A DNA stretch of 64,000 nucleotides from Synaphobranchus kaupii (GCA_029718625.1 CM056379.1:61655626-61719625), one strand, 5' to 3'; positions 22,036-34,025 are shown, numbered from the stretch's first letter. The notes: generated from the sequence alone by a model not told the origin. Numbers and translations: made by a program.

Positions 22036-22400
22036 ACCTGCAGCCTTGGCATGCACGTAAGGATGATAATCCCTCCTGACACTTTGAGTATTAAGTCATC
22101 CATATTGACGACCCTAATGGTCTAAGGAATGAAATAGAACGAAAGGTTACGACTGAGTTCTGGATGACCATTAGGGATCATGGTCACTCGGGACCTTTTA
22201 AGGGCAAAAAAATTGTTCCGAGGACTTCCGCAGTGACGCTCCCCCCTTTATGGGAGGAATTACGTCACTACACGGGGGACATGTACCATGACCAATTCTG
22301 GTATAAGAGTCTCGATGCATCTGGCCCCAGAAGGCCATCCATATAGATGACCCTAATAGTCATTTGGAACTCATAGAACATGGTTACAGTTGTAACTGTT

Positions 22401-23313
22401 CGTTGTAACGTTATACAGGCGTTGGGGATAACAGTAGCTTAACGTTGACCATTAACGTTACACTCCGTTGACGGTGTAATTTTGCGATCGTGGACCGAGG
22501 GGACAGAAATTGCGATAGCGGACCGGGAAGAGGGAGATAAACTTTCTTTATCATTGGAGGTGAATAAAAAGTTAGGCTACATTTCGTTGCCTTGTCGATG
22601 TCGATGCAGTCATTCATCTATGAAGACTGTGCTCTAAACACGCATCTCCTAAATAAATCCCGTTATTGACCACCACTTTTTATTTTGTGGCGGCCATGCT
22701 GATATTGAGTCATTGTGGGAAACATGCAGAGGTTAGCTAGCTAGCTAGCCAAAAACGGTTAGAAGTCACTTCACCTAATGTTAGTTTACAGCAACTAACG
22801 TTAACTCTACTAGATAATGAATGGAAAACAAACAATAATGCTGCAGTACATCATCATATAGCTACTTGCTAGGTTAGCTAATGTTACTGGCTTTCAATTT
22901 CTAGAAGCCACCACAGACGACGAAAGCCCGACAACTAGAAAACACTGGGCTACTAAAATGAATAACGTTAGCTAGGACATCAGCAGTGAATGTTCTGAGT
23001 TTACCGCATTAAGTATCCTATCAAACGCATACGTGTTAGTTTACACGTTTTCCTCAAAATGTTTTAAATTCCAGTTTATTTAGGTTCATTGTCGTGTCTG
23101 TCAATGCAGAGTTTGCAGCTGCAGCAGCAGACAAATGCAGGAAATGCAGCTCCAGTTGCTGGACACTGCCTGCGATTGACTAAAAGTCGTTAGCTTTTCT
23201 GCCTACAACAGTCAACAGTCAATTTTGTAATTATGTACATTAGTCATCTTGGAACTTTGTTGTTATTCAAATCAAAGATTTAATATTGGGACAATTTGAC
23301 AGCTTAGGAGTTA
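22401..23313. other. non-coding stretch
   Basis: AT-rich sequence with a short (TAGC)n cluster near 22736-22750. No coding or repeat family is recognised. Confidence 0.4.
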
Positions 23314-23549
23314 GGCGGCAGTGTAGTATAATGGTTAGGGAACTGGGCTTGTAACCGAAAGGTTGCAGGTTCGATTCCCAGCTAGGACACTGTCGTTGTA
23401 CCCTTGAGCAAGGTACTTAACCTGCACTGCTTCAGTATATATCCAGCTGTATTAATGGATAATATGTAAAAAATGCTAACAAAAAAAGTTGTGTAAGTCG
23501 CTCTGGATAAGAGCGTCTGCTAAATGCCTGTAATGTAATGTAATGTAAT
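23314..23549 (+). mobile_element. tRNA-derived SINE with (TAATG)n tail
   Basis: The head contains A-box-like GTAGTATAATGGTTAGG and B-box GGTTCGATTCC (RNA polymerase III promoter). The body GTCGCTCTGGATAAGAGCG TC and GCTAAATGCC is followed by a TAATG tandem tail. The tail and body match the V-SINE-like family common in teleosts. No clear target duplication was found. Confidence 0.8.
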
Positions 23550-23746
23550 TTTGTTTGATTTTAATTACAATTAGCTATATCTTTAATAGTTTTTTCCATT
23601 TAAGACATCACCAAGATGAACATTCTAAGTCTCATTTTTATGAACTTATAGGGGTTATTTTAGGGGTGATTTTTGCTGGACCCCCTTCTTTTATACTTCC
23701 GTCCTCCCCTATTTCCAAACCCATCAGCCACCACTGGTGTGATGTA

Positions 23747-24282
23747 CACTGCCCGGCCAAAAAAAAAGTCGCAGTTGCACCAGTCATGCATAGTGCCCAC
23801 TGTACAAGCCTCTGGAGGCAGTGTTATGATCTAGGGTTGCTTCAATTGGTCAGGTCTAGGCTCAGCAACGTTATGCAGCAATAAAATTAAGTCAGCTGAG
23901 TACCTGAATGTACTGAATGACCAGGTTATCCCATCAATGGGCATATTCCAGGACGACAATGCCAAGATTCATCGGGCTCAAATTGTGAAAGAGTGGTTCA
24001 GGGAGCATGAGGAATCATTTTCACACATGAATTGGCCACCAGAGTCCTGACCTTAACCCCATTGAAAGTCTTTGGGATGTGCTGGAGAAGACTTCACGGA
24101 GTGGTTCGACTCTCCCGTCGTCAATACAAGATCTCGGCCAAAAATGAATGCAAGTCTGGACGGAAATAAATGTTGTGACGTTGCATAAGGTTGTCACAAT
24201 GCCATGACGAATGCGCACCATAATCAAAGCTAAAGGCGGTCCAACAAAATATTACAGTGTGCTTTTTTTTGGCTGGGTAGTG
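23747..24282 (+). mobile_element. Tc1 deletion derivative with transposase remnant
   Basis: It is bounded by TA at 23745-23746 and 24283-24284, with imperfect inverted ends CACTGCCCGGCC and GGCTGGGTAGTG. The internal sequence encodes a broken transposase C-terminus ([13 protein letters not shown]; the [17 protein letters not shown] region), corresponding to the second Asp and the Glu of the DDE triad. The N-terminal DNA-binding half is deleted, so it could move only in trans. Confidence 0.85.
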
Positions 24283-24284
24283 TA

Positions 24285-24425
24285 TATTAAAACCATAGGC
24301 TATATAAAAATATGGACAAAGTCACTGTGACATCACCCATTGCCTTCCCACGGCCCTGTAAAAACCGAATTGAGTCTCCGGAACATATTTCGCCACTATT
24401 TGGACTCATATCATGGCCAGATAAC
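24285..24425 (+). repeat. dispersed repeat X, copy 1
   Basis: AAAAATATGGACAAAGTCAC and TGACATCACCCATTGCCTTC are the inverted counterpart of 49060-49310. It is a short non-coding dispersed sequence. Part of the motif (AGACTGTATAAAGG) recurs at about 24930. Confidence 0.6.
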
Positions 24426-24429
24426 TACC

Positions 24430-25452
24430 CAACCCAAAGTTCTACCAAAGTTCAGTTGTGCTTTAAATTAAAACGACTTGTCGTGAGCTATCGTTAGCTT
24501 GCTAGCTAGCTAACCCAGCATTGCTAAGCAATGGTAACGTTCATGGCAGGGAGAGTATGGCGATTGCGTACGGGAGGGGGTGGAATAGCTAAATGAATAA
24601 GGTTATACAGGTATGGAGCAATTGATTTCAGATACTTAACCCACAGTTTGGCTGCTTGCTCTGAGCCTCTGGGCCTGTACTGTAGCTGCAACATCCCCTG
24701 CTGTCTCTCATGCCATGACACAGTATTCTTTTTCGTAGTAATCACATCATAGCTCGCTCCAAAATGAATATGTGTTGACAAACATGTTGAAGATAGGTGA
24801 GTAAGGCAGTGAATTTATTATGTTACGAACTGCGTCCACAAAACAACAGCTTGTTCACGGTAGGCTACTAAGGAATGTTCTCCATCAACTTCCACTCAAA
24901 AATACAGCGTGTCTCCCTGTCCCAAGCATAGACTGTATAAAGGTCCCACGAAGCCAGGGCGCGTTTTAGACCAGTGATGTTGTCTCCCCCTTCTGGTCCC
25001 GCCCCTCCAAGTGAGGGCAGTGAGAACCCTATAGAACCTATCTTTGGCAGTAACCCCAGGACTCAACCTGTCCCTCTGATTGGTCCTGAACAAATTTTAA
25101 TACCCTGTTCAAATGACAGAATAATTTAAAGAATTGGCACATTAGAGGCATTAGACAATGGAAAAGCACCTATTGCCACTACATTTTCTTGTGGAAAGAA
25201 TTTATTGACTAGTATTTTGACAACATTGCTGCCATTGACTTACAAAGACCTATACTGGAGCCAATTGCAGTGGCGCTAGTGAGCAACGGCACTATGGCCG
25301 CTCCCAGCCCAACCAGGAAGTGAGCTTCAAAACGAAAGCCCGGCTTTAGCCCCTTGATTAAAACTAACGCAGCGCCTAGAGCCATCCAAAGGAAAATGAT
25401 AACAAAACTTTTACAACAAAAACATTAACCATTCAATAGCAGTTACATAGAG
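24430..25452. other. non-coding stretch
   Basis: No supportable gene. It contains a partial repeat-X-like segment near 24925-25090. Confidence 0.4.
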
Positions 25453-25454
25453 TA

Positions 25455-26007
25455 CTGTGCAAAAGTCTTAGGCACATGTAAAGAAAATCCGTAAGGCGAA
25501 AATCCTTTCAAAAATAATTAAATTAAAAGTTTCTAAATATCAAACAATTGACTATAAAGAACAGTAAACAATAAAAAATGGAATCAAATCAATATTTGGT
25601 GTGACCACCCTTTACCTTTAAAACAGCATCAACTCTCTTAGGTACACTGTTGTTCAGTTTTATAAGAAAATCAGCTGGTAGATTGTTCCAAGCATTTTGG
25701 AGAACTTGCCACTGTTCTTCTGCAGACTTTGGCTGTCTCGCTTGCTTCTGTCTGTCCAGGTAATCCCAGACAGCCTCGGTGATGTTGAGAACAGGCCTCT
25801 GTGGAAACCATACCATCTGTTGCAGAACTCCTTGTTCTTCTTTTCTCTGACGAAAGTTCAATTACGTTTTTGGAAAATCATGGAAAATCAATGTTTGGAA
25901 ATCTACAATTTGCTCTTTTCTACTGACAAACTAATGCAGAAGACAAAAAATAAACATCTAAGAAAAAATCTACATAAAAAATCTAGGGTGCCTAAGACAT
26001 TTCACAG
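25455..26007 (-). mobile_element. Tc1-like deletion derivative with transposase C-terminus
   Basis: It is flanked by TA (25453-25454 and 26008-26009) with inverted ends CTGTGCAAAAGTCTTAGGCA and GTGCCTAAGACATTTCACAG. On the minus strand, 25589-25861 reads NITEAVWDYLDRQKQ and PKRVDAVLKVKGGHTKY, the end of a Tc1-type transposase. The catalytic Asp residues and N-terminus are deleted. It belongs to a different Tc1 subfamily from 23747. Confidence 0.85.
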
Positions 26008-26009
26008 TA

Positions 26010-26902
26010 CTGTACATCCAGTCACAAACATTTTGCGGTCGCTAACTGATATGCTATGCCCAGTGTTACAGCCTTAGTTGAGTCGAGTCCTTTCAATCGT
26101 TTCCTCCGTCGGATTGCAAATTCACAGGGTTGCGATGGAAAGGGGCACCCTGCCGCCTGATCCTGGTGTCCCTTTAACAGGTTCCTTCCGTCGTCAGGAT
26201 TGCAAGCTCACAGGGTAGTTAATAAAGGAACTGGTCGCGTTATTTCTCCCAAAATAAGCAATGTGATCCGTGTGGAGGCCTCATGCCTCTTTGGGGACTC
26301 ACAAGAGGTGCTCTACTATAGGATCAGTCGGTGTGTGGCAATGGTTCTTTCTTGACCACCACTAGGCTACTCGCTTTGCCTCTTGGGGTCTCGTCTCCGG
26401 TTCTCCGCGGCCAATAGCCGAGGGTAGATGAGCCCGTCTCGCTCAGTTGGGTCGGCGTCACGGATGGCCGATGCTTCCTGGGGAATGAGGGCTCTTCCCC
26501 GGTTGTGCGGGTTGCACAGGAGAAGTCAGACCAGCCAATGCAGGCCCGTTCTAACCACCTTATTTTCCTTGGTCTCAGACATTGCCACAAACAAGACTTG
26601 GTTCTTATTTTACATTGCTTCTTAAATAAAGGTAAACAATACTAGCTTTTTAGACCAATGGTTATGGTAGATAGCTACCCTCAGCTTTTAAGTCAATTAT
26701 AAAAGTGGAATCAATCCTGAATAGGTGTAGAATTGAAGTGAGGAGTAAACCCAGTATTATATCTTACTACGCCTAGTCCATTGTCACTGCCATTTGCAAG
26801 AATTAACTACTAGTTTCCCTTTGAGGGTTGTTTCAGTCTAGTTATATCATCATTCCTACAACTTGAATTAATTTAATTAAGGTAATGCTCACTATTGAAA
26901 TG
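26010..26902. other. non-coding stretch
   Basis: No gene is recognised. Two related segments near 26092-26160 and 26175-26225 (CGTC-GGATTGCAA-TTCACAGGGT type) suggest a local duplication. Confidence 0.4.
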
Positions 26903-28693
26903 TGTCATGGTTTTAACCCTTTTTGCCTATGCGGTCGTTCTCCTTGGTGGCCACGCGAGGGCGCTGCTCTTTAGGTGGATGCTTGCTCCGCCCTGCTTAG
27001 ATTACGGGGCTGCTGTTAGCGCCCACACCTGTGTATAGTCACCTGGAGAGATATATATAAGCCTACCGTTTCCTTCGTTCGGGGCTTCGACATTAATTGT
27101 TCATTGTTTGGTACTGTGGTGTTTTTGTTGGCTGTGAGTTACTCGTACCATTTGGGCTACTCGCCTATTTTAACGTCTCTTTGTTGAGGCAGGGCTTATT
27201 TCTTGCTGGCTTGGTAGTTACTTATCTCGTAGAAGTTTGGGACCGTAAATCTCTGCTCTATTTCGCCTTTTTTGTGCTTTTTCTCCGTGTATGGAGATTT
27301 GGGCGATTCTGTTCGGAACTGTAGTTCTGTTCGCCCTTCGGTGCATGTCGTCTCATGGGAGATCGGGCGTTTCGCTTCTACTTAGTTCTTAGCTCGTAGA
27401 AGTATAGAGTAGCAGTTCTTTGTTCCTTTTTCCCCTTTGATTGGTTTTCTTACTGAGAGACCTGGCGTTTTGCTTCTACTCATTTCCGTGTTACTGTGAG
27501 CCAGTGAGTAGCTTTGGTATGTTTATTCCCTGTTTTGTCTCCTTCTCGTGGACTACGTTCCCCTTTGTTGTGAGTCAGGGTTTTTGTTTATATTGAGAGG
27601 CTGTCGTGCTATTTTTGCGTTGGTCTTTCTTGCAGCTGTCCTCCGTCCTTTTTACCTACGGGACAATTTTGTTCGGAACTATTGTTCTGTTCGTTTTCCG
27701 GGTATGTTTCTCCTTGTGTGGAGTTTGGGCGAGGTTGTGGACATGTTTGTATGTGACTGCGCATAGCATAGGAACGTTAGCTCTCTATTCTTTCGCTTCG
27801 TTATATTCTTTTACGGAGAGGCTAGGGCGGTTGTTTTATATTAAGCTTGCGTTAGTCTATTTGTATAGTAAAGTTATGGGACGACAGTGTTCCGTCGGCT
27901 CACCTGTAAAATGTTTCTCCCTCCTGGGAGATCGGGTGTTTACCCCTTTTGTTTTCTGCATTAGACTGCGAACTTATTAAACTAGCCATGGAACGTTAAA
28001 TCTCTGTTCCTGTTCGCCTCGTTACATTTTCCCTTACTGAGAGGCAGGGCTTGTATTTGTGTTTGTGCTTGTGTTAGTCAGATAGCCGATAGTTTCGGTG
28101 CAGCTGTCCTTTCGTCTTTTGTGCTTTTTCTCCGTGTATGGAGATTTGGGCGATTCTGTTCAGAACTGTAGTTCTGTTCGCCCTTCGGTGCATGTCGTCT
28201 CATAGGGAGACCGGGCGATGTTGTAGACATGTTTGCGTGTGACTGCGAGCCTCAATCTAAGCCTTGGAACATTAATTATCTGTTCCTTTGCCTCGTTACA
28301 TTTCTCCTTACTGAGAGGCTAGGGCGTGGCTCTATTTTAAGCTTAGTCATTTTGCTGGTAAGGCTATGGGACTGCGGTTCTCCGTCGGCTCGCCTGTAAA
28401 GTGTTTCTCCCCCCTGGGAGATCGGGCGTTTACCCCCTTTAGGTTCTGCATGTGACTGTTAGTGTTAGCTTATGGAAGTAGCCACGGAACGTTATATCTG
28501 TTCTTTCGCCGCCTCTTATACAATCATATCATTCTGCAATATTTGTTGACTGTTTATTTATTTGTGCCGTTCGTTGTTCGTTGTTTTGTCTCCTCCCTTA
28601 ACTGCGGGGTATCCCGCCTTAGTGGCCCTAGGGCTTTAAGAATCCCCTTGCTGCGTTTGGCTCCTCCTTCCTCCCACGTCACGCCCCATTACA
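26903..28693 (+). mobile_element. solo LTR, 1791 bp, family L1800, TSD AAATG
   Basis: It starts TGTCATGGTTTTAACCC and ends CCCCATTACA, flanked by a perfect AAATG at 26898-26902 and 28694-28698. Internally it shows diverged sub-repeats (GGAACGTTA...TCTGTTC...GCCTCGTTACAT, GAGATCGGGCG). No gag or pol is present. The second copy is at 51897-53719. Short ORFs within it are not conserved between the copies. Confidence 0.85.
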
Positions 28694-28698
28694 AAATG

Positions 28699-30330
28699 TC
28701 TTCTATTTTTAATTCAACTTGTATATTATTGCAAGTTGTGAGTATTATTAAAACTTTCTTTCTGGTGTGTCACATTGTACTTCAGGACACTGCAATTAAA
28801 ATACATAACAAACCAAAGAAAACAAGCAGTTTGATATGAACCTCTCATATCCTAACAGTAAAATATGTGTACTGCTCACTCCAGGTAGATTTAGTGTTGG
28901 TCTTTTGGAGGCAAAGTTGCTTACATAAGCATCATAGTGGATTACATTTAAACCAATCATCAGTGCATCCATTTGGTGAGCTGCCAATCAAAACTGAACA
29001 TGAAGTGAATATCCATACAGATCATATATTCATGTCAGACCTTGGGTTCTGGTGTTTAGAAATGACATAGTTTACCTCAAAACAAAATGTTATTTTCTTA
29101 TCTGTACCCTTGGGAAAAGTACATAAACCAGTTTATCAAACACTTTACATTTAAGAAAAATGTGATTGCATGGTACCTCTTTCTTTGGATCATGAAATTA
29201 TGACATTTTCACTGACAATGCTGCCCCTCTGTGCCTATGAGAGATCAGTGCAGTCTAATTGTACTTTATGTATTTACACTTTATGAAACTATCAAAGATG
29301 TAGGCCTACCCCAGACCCCAAACTAGAGGATACATAAATATGTTGAATATCATACTATGGTTGTAGTAATTATGCTGGGGGCATGGTGGCACAGTTATGG
29401 GGATACCCCTCCTCTCAGCTCAAGGGTCAGCCATTCTTTGTCAATATTCTCTAGTTACTATAGTCTCATTCAACAGCCTTGCAACATGCTGTAAGTATGA
29501 ATTTATAGGCACCACTAAATTATCCCTGTGTTAGCGTGTGCTGTACTGGTTTTCCATCTGGGCGGCTGTCCCATTTTTGGATGTTGCTGGCTCACTGTCG
29601 CCCTCTAGAGAAAACGATTTAAACTATTGAAAGTGGAAGGCTGGATAAATTATTATTATTATTTTTATAAATATAATTTGGTGCCCAACACAGGGTTGTC
29701 TATATCCAATTCCCTCCAGAATTTGGAATGTCCAATTGTCTCTCCAAACCACGTTCACGAAACAACCCCACTGCACTGGACACAGGGTATCTTTACCTCA
29801 GTGTAAACCCACGGCTTTCCTCCGAAACACGTGGCTCAACCACCTGTTGTCCCTACGCACCATCGCCAAACTCGGACAGAGTGGAATCAAAGGAAGACCG
29901 CCCTATGCATGCAGGCCATAGGCTCCCATATGGAAAAATGTTTGTAAAATCACATATGATTCTTATTTGTTGTGTCTGAATCATGTAGGTTAAATATATG
30001 TTATCCAACACACATATACAATACTTATACAATTCAAGTATGGTCAGACTTATAGGAGCTACACAGTTTTGAGACTTATGAGTTACAAAATGTAGGAACA
30101 TAAGAAAACTATGTTTAGACATATATGTTGTACATACCAGTGACAAGTAGGTTGTAAAAAGTAGGGATATAAGACAAATGTTCACAATCAAGCAAAAAAT
30201 CATCAGTTACTCAAAAATTAAGACCTACAGGCAAATTAATCAATAATTATATTTATTAGTGTATTCATACATAATAAAACACATGAAAGCATAAATAATT
30301 CATGACTTGTTAATTATTACTTTAATATTC
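28699..30330. other. non-coding stretch with a possible SINE-like remnant
   Basis: No protein gene is supportable. 29380-29925 contains decayed dispersed-repeat sequence (GGCATGGTGGCACAG; CAACCCCACTGCACTGGACA; CAGTGTAAACCCACGG) of the kind associated with fish SINE or SINE-tail repeats, but no termini are clear. Confidence 0.35.
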
Positions 30331-30746
30331 AGGGTCATTCCATGTCATTTCACACAAAAAAAGTGGATTTAGACAAACCGCCATCTCAGATAGTTCTGAA
30401 ATGTTTCCTGTAGTTAGAAACAGAAAAGATAAGGATTCATGTAACATTATTTTCTAGAAATATAATTTGATTTGTGAGAAATCAAGCTAATTGAGGCACC
30501 CAAGTTGGACATTTTATTTTGGTAGGGTTCACATAATATCCTGTAAATTGCAGCTACCCAACATCCGTTTTGCACCAAACTGCTTTGGGTGAAATAAATT
30601 AGTATGATTTATCTGAGATCAAAAGATATTTCCACAAAACAATGTTACATGAATGCTTATCTTAACAGTTTCTAACTACCGGAAACATTTCAGAACAATC
30701 TGAGATATTGGGTGTCATAGGGTGTGAAATAACATGGACTGACCCT
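30331..30746. mobile_element. MITE with inverted arms, 416 bp
   Basis: The ends are AGGGTCATTCCATGTCATTT and ACATGGACTGACCCT, imperfect inverted repeats. The arms continue inward (CTGAAATGTTTCCTGTAGTT against GAAACATTTCAG; ATGTAACATT against TGTTACAT). There is no coding sequence and no certain target duplication, so the superfamily is open. Confidence 0.65.
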
Positions 30747-31154
30747 TCATTTACTTTTTTTCACAGCCAGGGGTACATATAACTGAACAAAAGATGTTAA
30801 ACGTTTTTATACAAAGATGTTAAACGTAAGCAGCACAATGATGAACAGTTTTCATTGCTTTCTTGTTTTTAGAAAATTGCACTGTTTTCATATAAAGTTC
30901 ATAAAAAAAATAAATAGGGGTTTACCTTAAATTTCTGTTTATGAATATGATATAAATACATTTTCAAGGGTATTCCTGTAGTGCATAGAATAAAAAATAA
31001 GATTTTCATATTTGTATACCAAAACTTTATATAAATTATCCATAATAATTTTACAAATATCTTTCCAAAGCTGGTAAGAATATACACAATACCAGAATAA
31101 TTGACTAATGTGTCTGGATGTTCTCTACAAAAACAACACTTAACAATTAATCTA

Positions 31155-31783
31155 CAGTGAGCACCATAATTCATTGGACAATGACACATTTTTTGTTATT
31201 TTGGTTTTGTATTCTAGCACTTTGAGTTTGAAAGGATTCAATGAAAATGAGGTTGAAGTGCAGACTGTCAGCTTTCATTTGAGGGTATTATCAAATTATA
31301 GAACCTTTTGTACATAGTCCCCCCATTTTTGGGCATCAAAAAATATTGGACAGTTTAACATAATGTACAATAAAGTAATCATTTTTCATATTTGGTCACA
31401 CATCCTTTGCATTCCATGACTTCCTGATGTCTGTGACCCAACAATATCAAAAGACTCTTGATATCTTATTTTCTGGTACTCTTACAAGCGATACTATAAC
31501 CTCTCTGTATTGTAATTGATCTCTATGGGAATTGGGGGGTGGGACTAGATTTAGCTGTAAATTATGCTGGAACAGTATGGAATACATGGTTGGCAAAATG
31601 GCTGCAAGTCATCAAGGGTCTGAGGTATCAAACCAGCCTCAAACAATCACTCTGCTGCCAGATATGCAGTAGATATGGATGGATCACTTTAAGGGTGGTT
31701 TCTCCTGACAAATTTTCCTATTGAACTCTATAGAAAAATAAGCCAGGAGAAGAAACCCTTCAAGTTATCCATCCATATCTATA
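31155..31783 (-). mobile_element. fold-back MITE copy C, with palindrome centre
   Basis: The terminus CAGTGAGCACCATAATTCAT starts after TA at 31153-31154. The arm runs to a centre near 31735 (CTCCTGACAAATTTTCCTAT then ATAGAAAAATAAGCCAGGAG). About 45 bases of the opposite arm follow (CCCTTCAAGTTATCC against GGATCACTTTAAGGG) before a Tc1 terminus cuts it off. This copy shows that the family is a long palindrome. Confidence 0.75.
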
Positions 31784-32815
31784 GTCCCGGCCAAAAGTCT
31801 TGTCGCATGAGTGGACAAAAGTGACAATTGCTAATTACCCAACTCTTAAAGGTTGTATCAGCGATTTTGGGTGGAAACATAAATGATTTTTTTTTTCCTC
31901 ACGATCCGCTAGCTGCCCGCCCCATAAGCAGGCCGTCAAAAAACCGCGTCTCTGTAGGCAGCCTATGCTCCGAGATCGTACACAAAAACAAATGGTACTA
32001 CCAACCACTCAAAACCAAAATAAACAGTATTCCAACCAATCACAATGATCTGCACAAACGCTAATACTCTTATCTCGCTGAAATCTTGACGGATTTACAA
32101 ACGGTTTGGTTTCTTACAAACGTTATTAACGTGGTTATAATTCTGGATGCTTGAACACTATTTTTTAAAACATAACATAATTATTCATAAGTATGTTTGT
32201 TTGGGATTTCGCTTCAGAAGTGACGTCACGTTTGTGCAGATCATTGTGATTGGTTGGAATACTGTTTATTTTGGTTTTGAGTAGTTGGTAGTACCATTGT
32301 TTTTGTGTACGATCTCGGAGCATAGGCTGCCTACAGAGACGCGGTTTTTTGACGGCCTGCTTATGGGGCGGGCAGCTAGCGGATCGTGAGGAAAAATCAG
32401 ATGAATGTGATCATTTATGTTTCCACCCAAAATCGCTGATACAACCTTTAATTAGCTAATACAGTTAGGAAACAACACAAATTAATCATAAGTGTCTAAA
32501 GTTTATTTAGATACTAGCAAAACAAAAATTTCATAGATACTTATAAGGTTAATTGCTTGATAATGATGAACAAGCCAGTTTCTACCTGGACAAAAGTCTT
32601 GTCGCAAATCAAATTATAATCAATAAATTTTATCTTTCTCAAAAAGTTAATAAAATACCAAATGAAAAATCAGTCTAGTATTTCATCATGGACTATAAGT
32701 TAAGAAATTAATATCTTGTATGGGTTCCTTTGGCCTGCAGAACAGTTGCCATCCGGTTTGGCAGAGAGTCGTAGAGCTTGTTGATGAGTAGTAAATCTGA
32801 GGATAGGTTTGGTTC
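31784..32815 (-). mobile_element. Tc1-like element end with IR/DR and transposase C-terminus
   Basis: The outer repeat GTCCCGGCCAAAAGTCTTGT at 31784 and the inner repeat CTGGACAAAAGTCTTGTCGC at about 32585 form one IR/DR terminus. Removing the 598-bp MITE between them and one copy of TTAA restores a spacing near 200 bp, as in Sleeping Beauty-type ends. On the minus strand the last transposase residues are readable at about 32708-32795 (LYDSLPNRMATVLQAKGTHT then RY and stop). The rest of the element is missing beyond about 32815. Confidence 0.75.
31850..32447. mobile_element. 598-bp palindromic MITE, TSD TTAA (piggyBac-type)
   Basis: The ends AGGTTGTATCAGCGATTTTG and its reverse complement are flanked by TTAA at 31846-31849 and 32448-32451. 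The arms are inverted copies for roughly 200 bases each (left arm to GATCTGCACAAACG near 32060; right arm from CGTTTGTGCAGATC near 32229). TTAA targeting is characteristic of piggyBac, so this is inferred to be a non-autonomous piggyBac-like element. It has no coding capacity. Confidence 0.8.
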
Positions 32816-33250
32816 TGGGGAATGGTAAAAATGCTTCCCTAATGACAAAGTTCATGGTCTGGCCTCCGGGTGCCAGGTCTGATTGCTGATGACTTTACCT
32901 GACTATTTTTAACATCTCTTGAATCTAATTATGATTTCAAATGTAAATAAAAACATAAACTACAGAATAAAATGCCTTTATATGGTGGTCTCGATCATGA
33001 GGCGTTTATAAGTTTCATTTTTCAATGAGGGGGTATTTAATTAATTTGAAATGTGTAAGCAAAGCATGCAGAAGTTATGTCCTGCAGCTTTAAGAGGGGT
33101 GTGTGTGTCAACAATAAATGTATGTATTTTTAATTGCTATATTGCCATATAAGCCCCACTCCATTCCTCTTATTGACTGAAAAATATGTATATTGGCCAT
33201 TGACTAATTATGTTCAATTTCTGCATGTGTATGGGACATGCATTGTTTTT
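32816..33250. other. non-coding stretch
   Basis: No feature beyond a possible upstream intron of the hAT remnant that follows. Confidence 0.4.
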
Positions 33251-33253
33251 CAG

Positions 33254-33600
33254 GACTGGTCCTGGACTACATCAATGTGGAAATGGAGCCCTTGCAGCCC
33301 CTCAGGGATGTTCATACCAGCTCTTCTGATGATGTTGACCTTTTCACATCCAAGTCTAATGCACGAAGTACCAAAGAACTTCAGAGACATTTGGCCTGCT
33401 CTGTTGTCCACACTGATCTGCTGAAGACCTTCTCCTCCGTATACAAGGTGTCCATGAAGTTAAACACACCCCTTCCTGCCTCAGTTGCATCTGAAAGACT
33501 ATTATTTAGCCCCAGGGAGAGCCAGGATGGACTCTAGATATTTTGAATATCAGCTTCTGCTAAAGCTCAACAGAAGCTTTTACAGCTTTGAATCGAAACA
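33254..33600 (+). pseudogene. hAT transposase C-terminal (hATC dimerisation) remnant
   Basis: A good 3' splice site (TTGTTTTTCAG, ending at 33253) precedes a frame ending at 33537. It reads TKELQRHLACSVVHTDLLKT, FSSVYKVSMKLNTPLPASVA and SERLLFSPRESQDG. This is the hATC signature (LNTPLPASxASERLFS), which mediates transposase dimerisation. The few residues normally between SERLFS and FSPRR appear deleted, and a stop follows. Beyond it, decayed sequence still shows KLLL/KAQQK-like residues in other frames. A domesticated gene is conceivable but the short stop-ended frame argues for a dead transposon. Confidence 0.6.
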
Positions 33601-33913
33601 TCTTGAAAAAAGGGCTTGACAGTCAGATTCTGTATAGTTCACCCACATTGCACAATTTTATAATGGCTGTCTTACCTTGTGGTCTAAGGGCTTGTAGTAT
33701 TCACAGATTGCCTCTTGACTTCTGCTTTCAAGTGGCTAATGTATATGTGTAATTTTAGGGTCCAGCACTTTAGGGCCTCGTAGGCAAGACAGCTATTACA
33801 GAAGTATGCCATTTGACTCTCCCTTGAAACAATGTAGATAAGTTTGCTGCTACACAAGTTCAACCCTCATACTGAATTAAGGTTCTTTATTGTCCCTTTT
33901 CATTGCAAATCTA

Positions 33914-34025
33914 CAGTTGAAGTCGGAAGTTTACATACACTTAGGTTGAAGTCATTAAAACTCATTTTTAACCACTCCACAGATTTCATGTTTGCAAACT
34001 AGTGTTGGCATGACACAAGTCATCT
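33914..34025. mobile_element. Sleeping Beauty-type Tc1 terminus
   Basis: It starts CAGTTGAAGTCGGAAGTTTA after TA at 33912-33913, followed by CATACACTTAGGTTGAAGTC and the left IR/DR spacer. It is internally deleted and cut by fold-back copy D at 34026. Confidence 0.8.

Larger units (their letters stand above)
19150..22400 (+). mobile_element. decayed DIRS-like (tyrosine recombinase) retrotransposon
   Basis: The order is tandem 5' repeats, a gag-like region, RT, RNase H, a tyrosine-recombinase remnant and terminal repeats. DIRS elements integrate through a tyrosine recombinase rather than a DDE integrase and lack ordinary LTRs. The recombinase is mostly deleted here. Two related terminal segments lie near 22098 and 22336 (CATCCATATTGACGACCCTA and CATCCATATAGATGACCCTA), each followed by an AACATGG/AACGAAAGGTTAC-type end. 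Multiple frameshifts and stops make it inactive. Confidence 0.8.

Noticed and set aside
23314..23400. Possible functional tRNA gene
   Set aside because: A- and B-box sequences are present, but the body and tail are those of a SINE and no proper acceptor stem closes.
27097..28839. Several hydrophobic plus-strand frames
   Set aside because: They lie in the 1.8-kb LTR and are not conserved in the second copy at 51897-53719.
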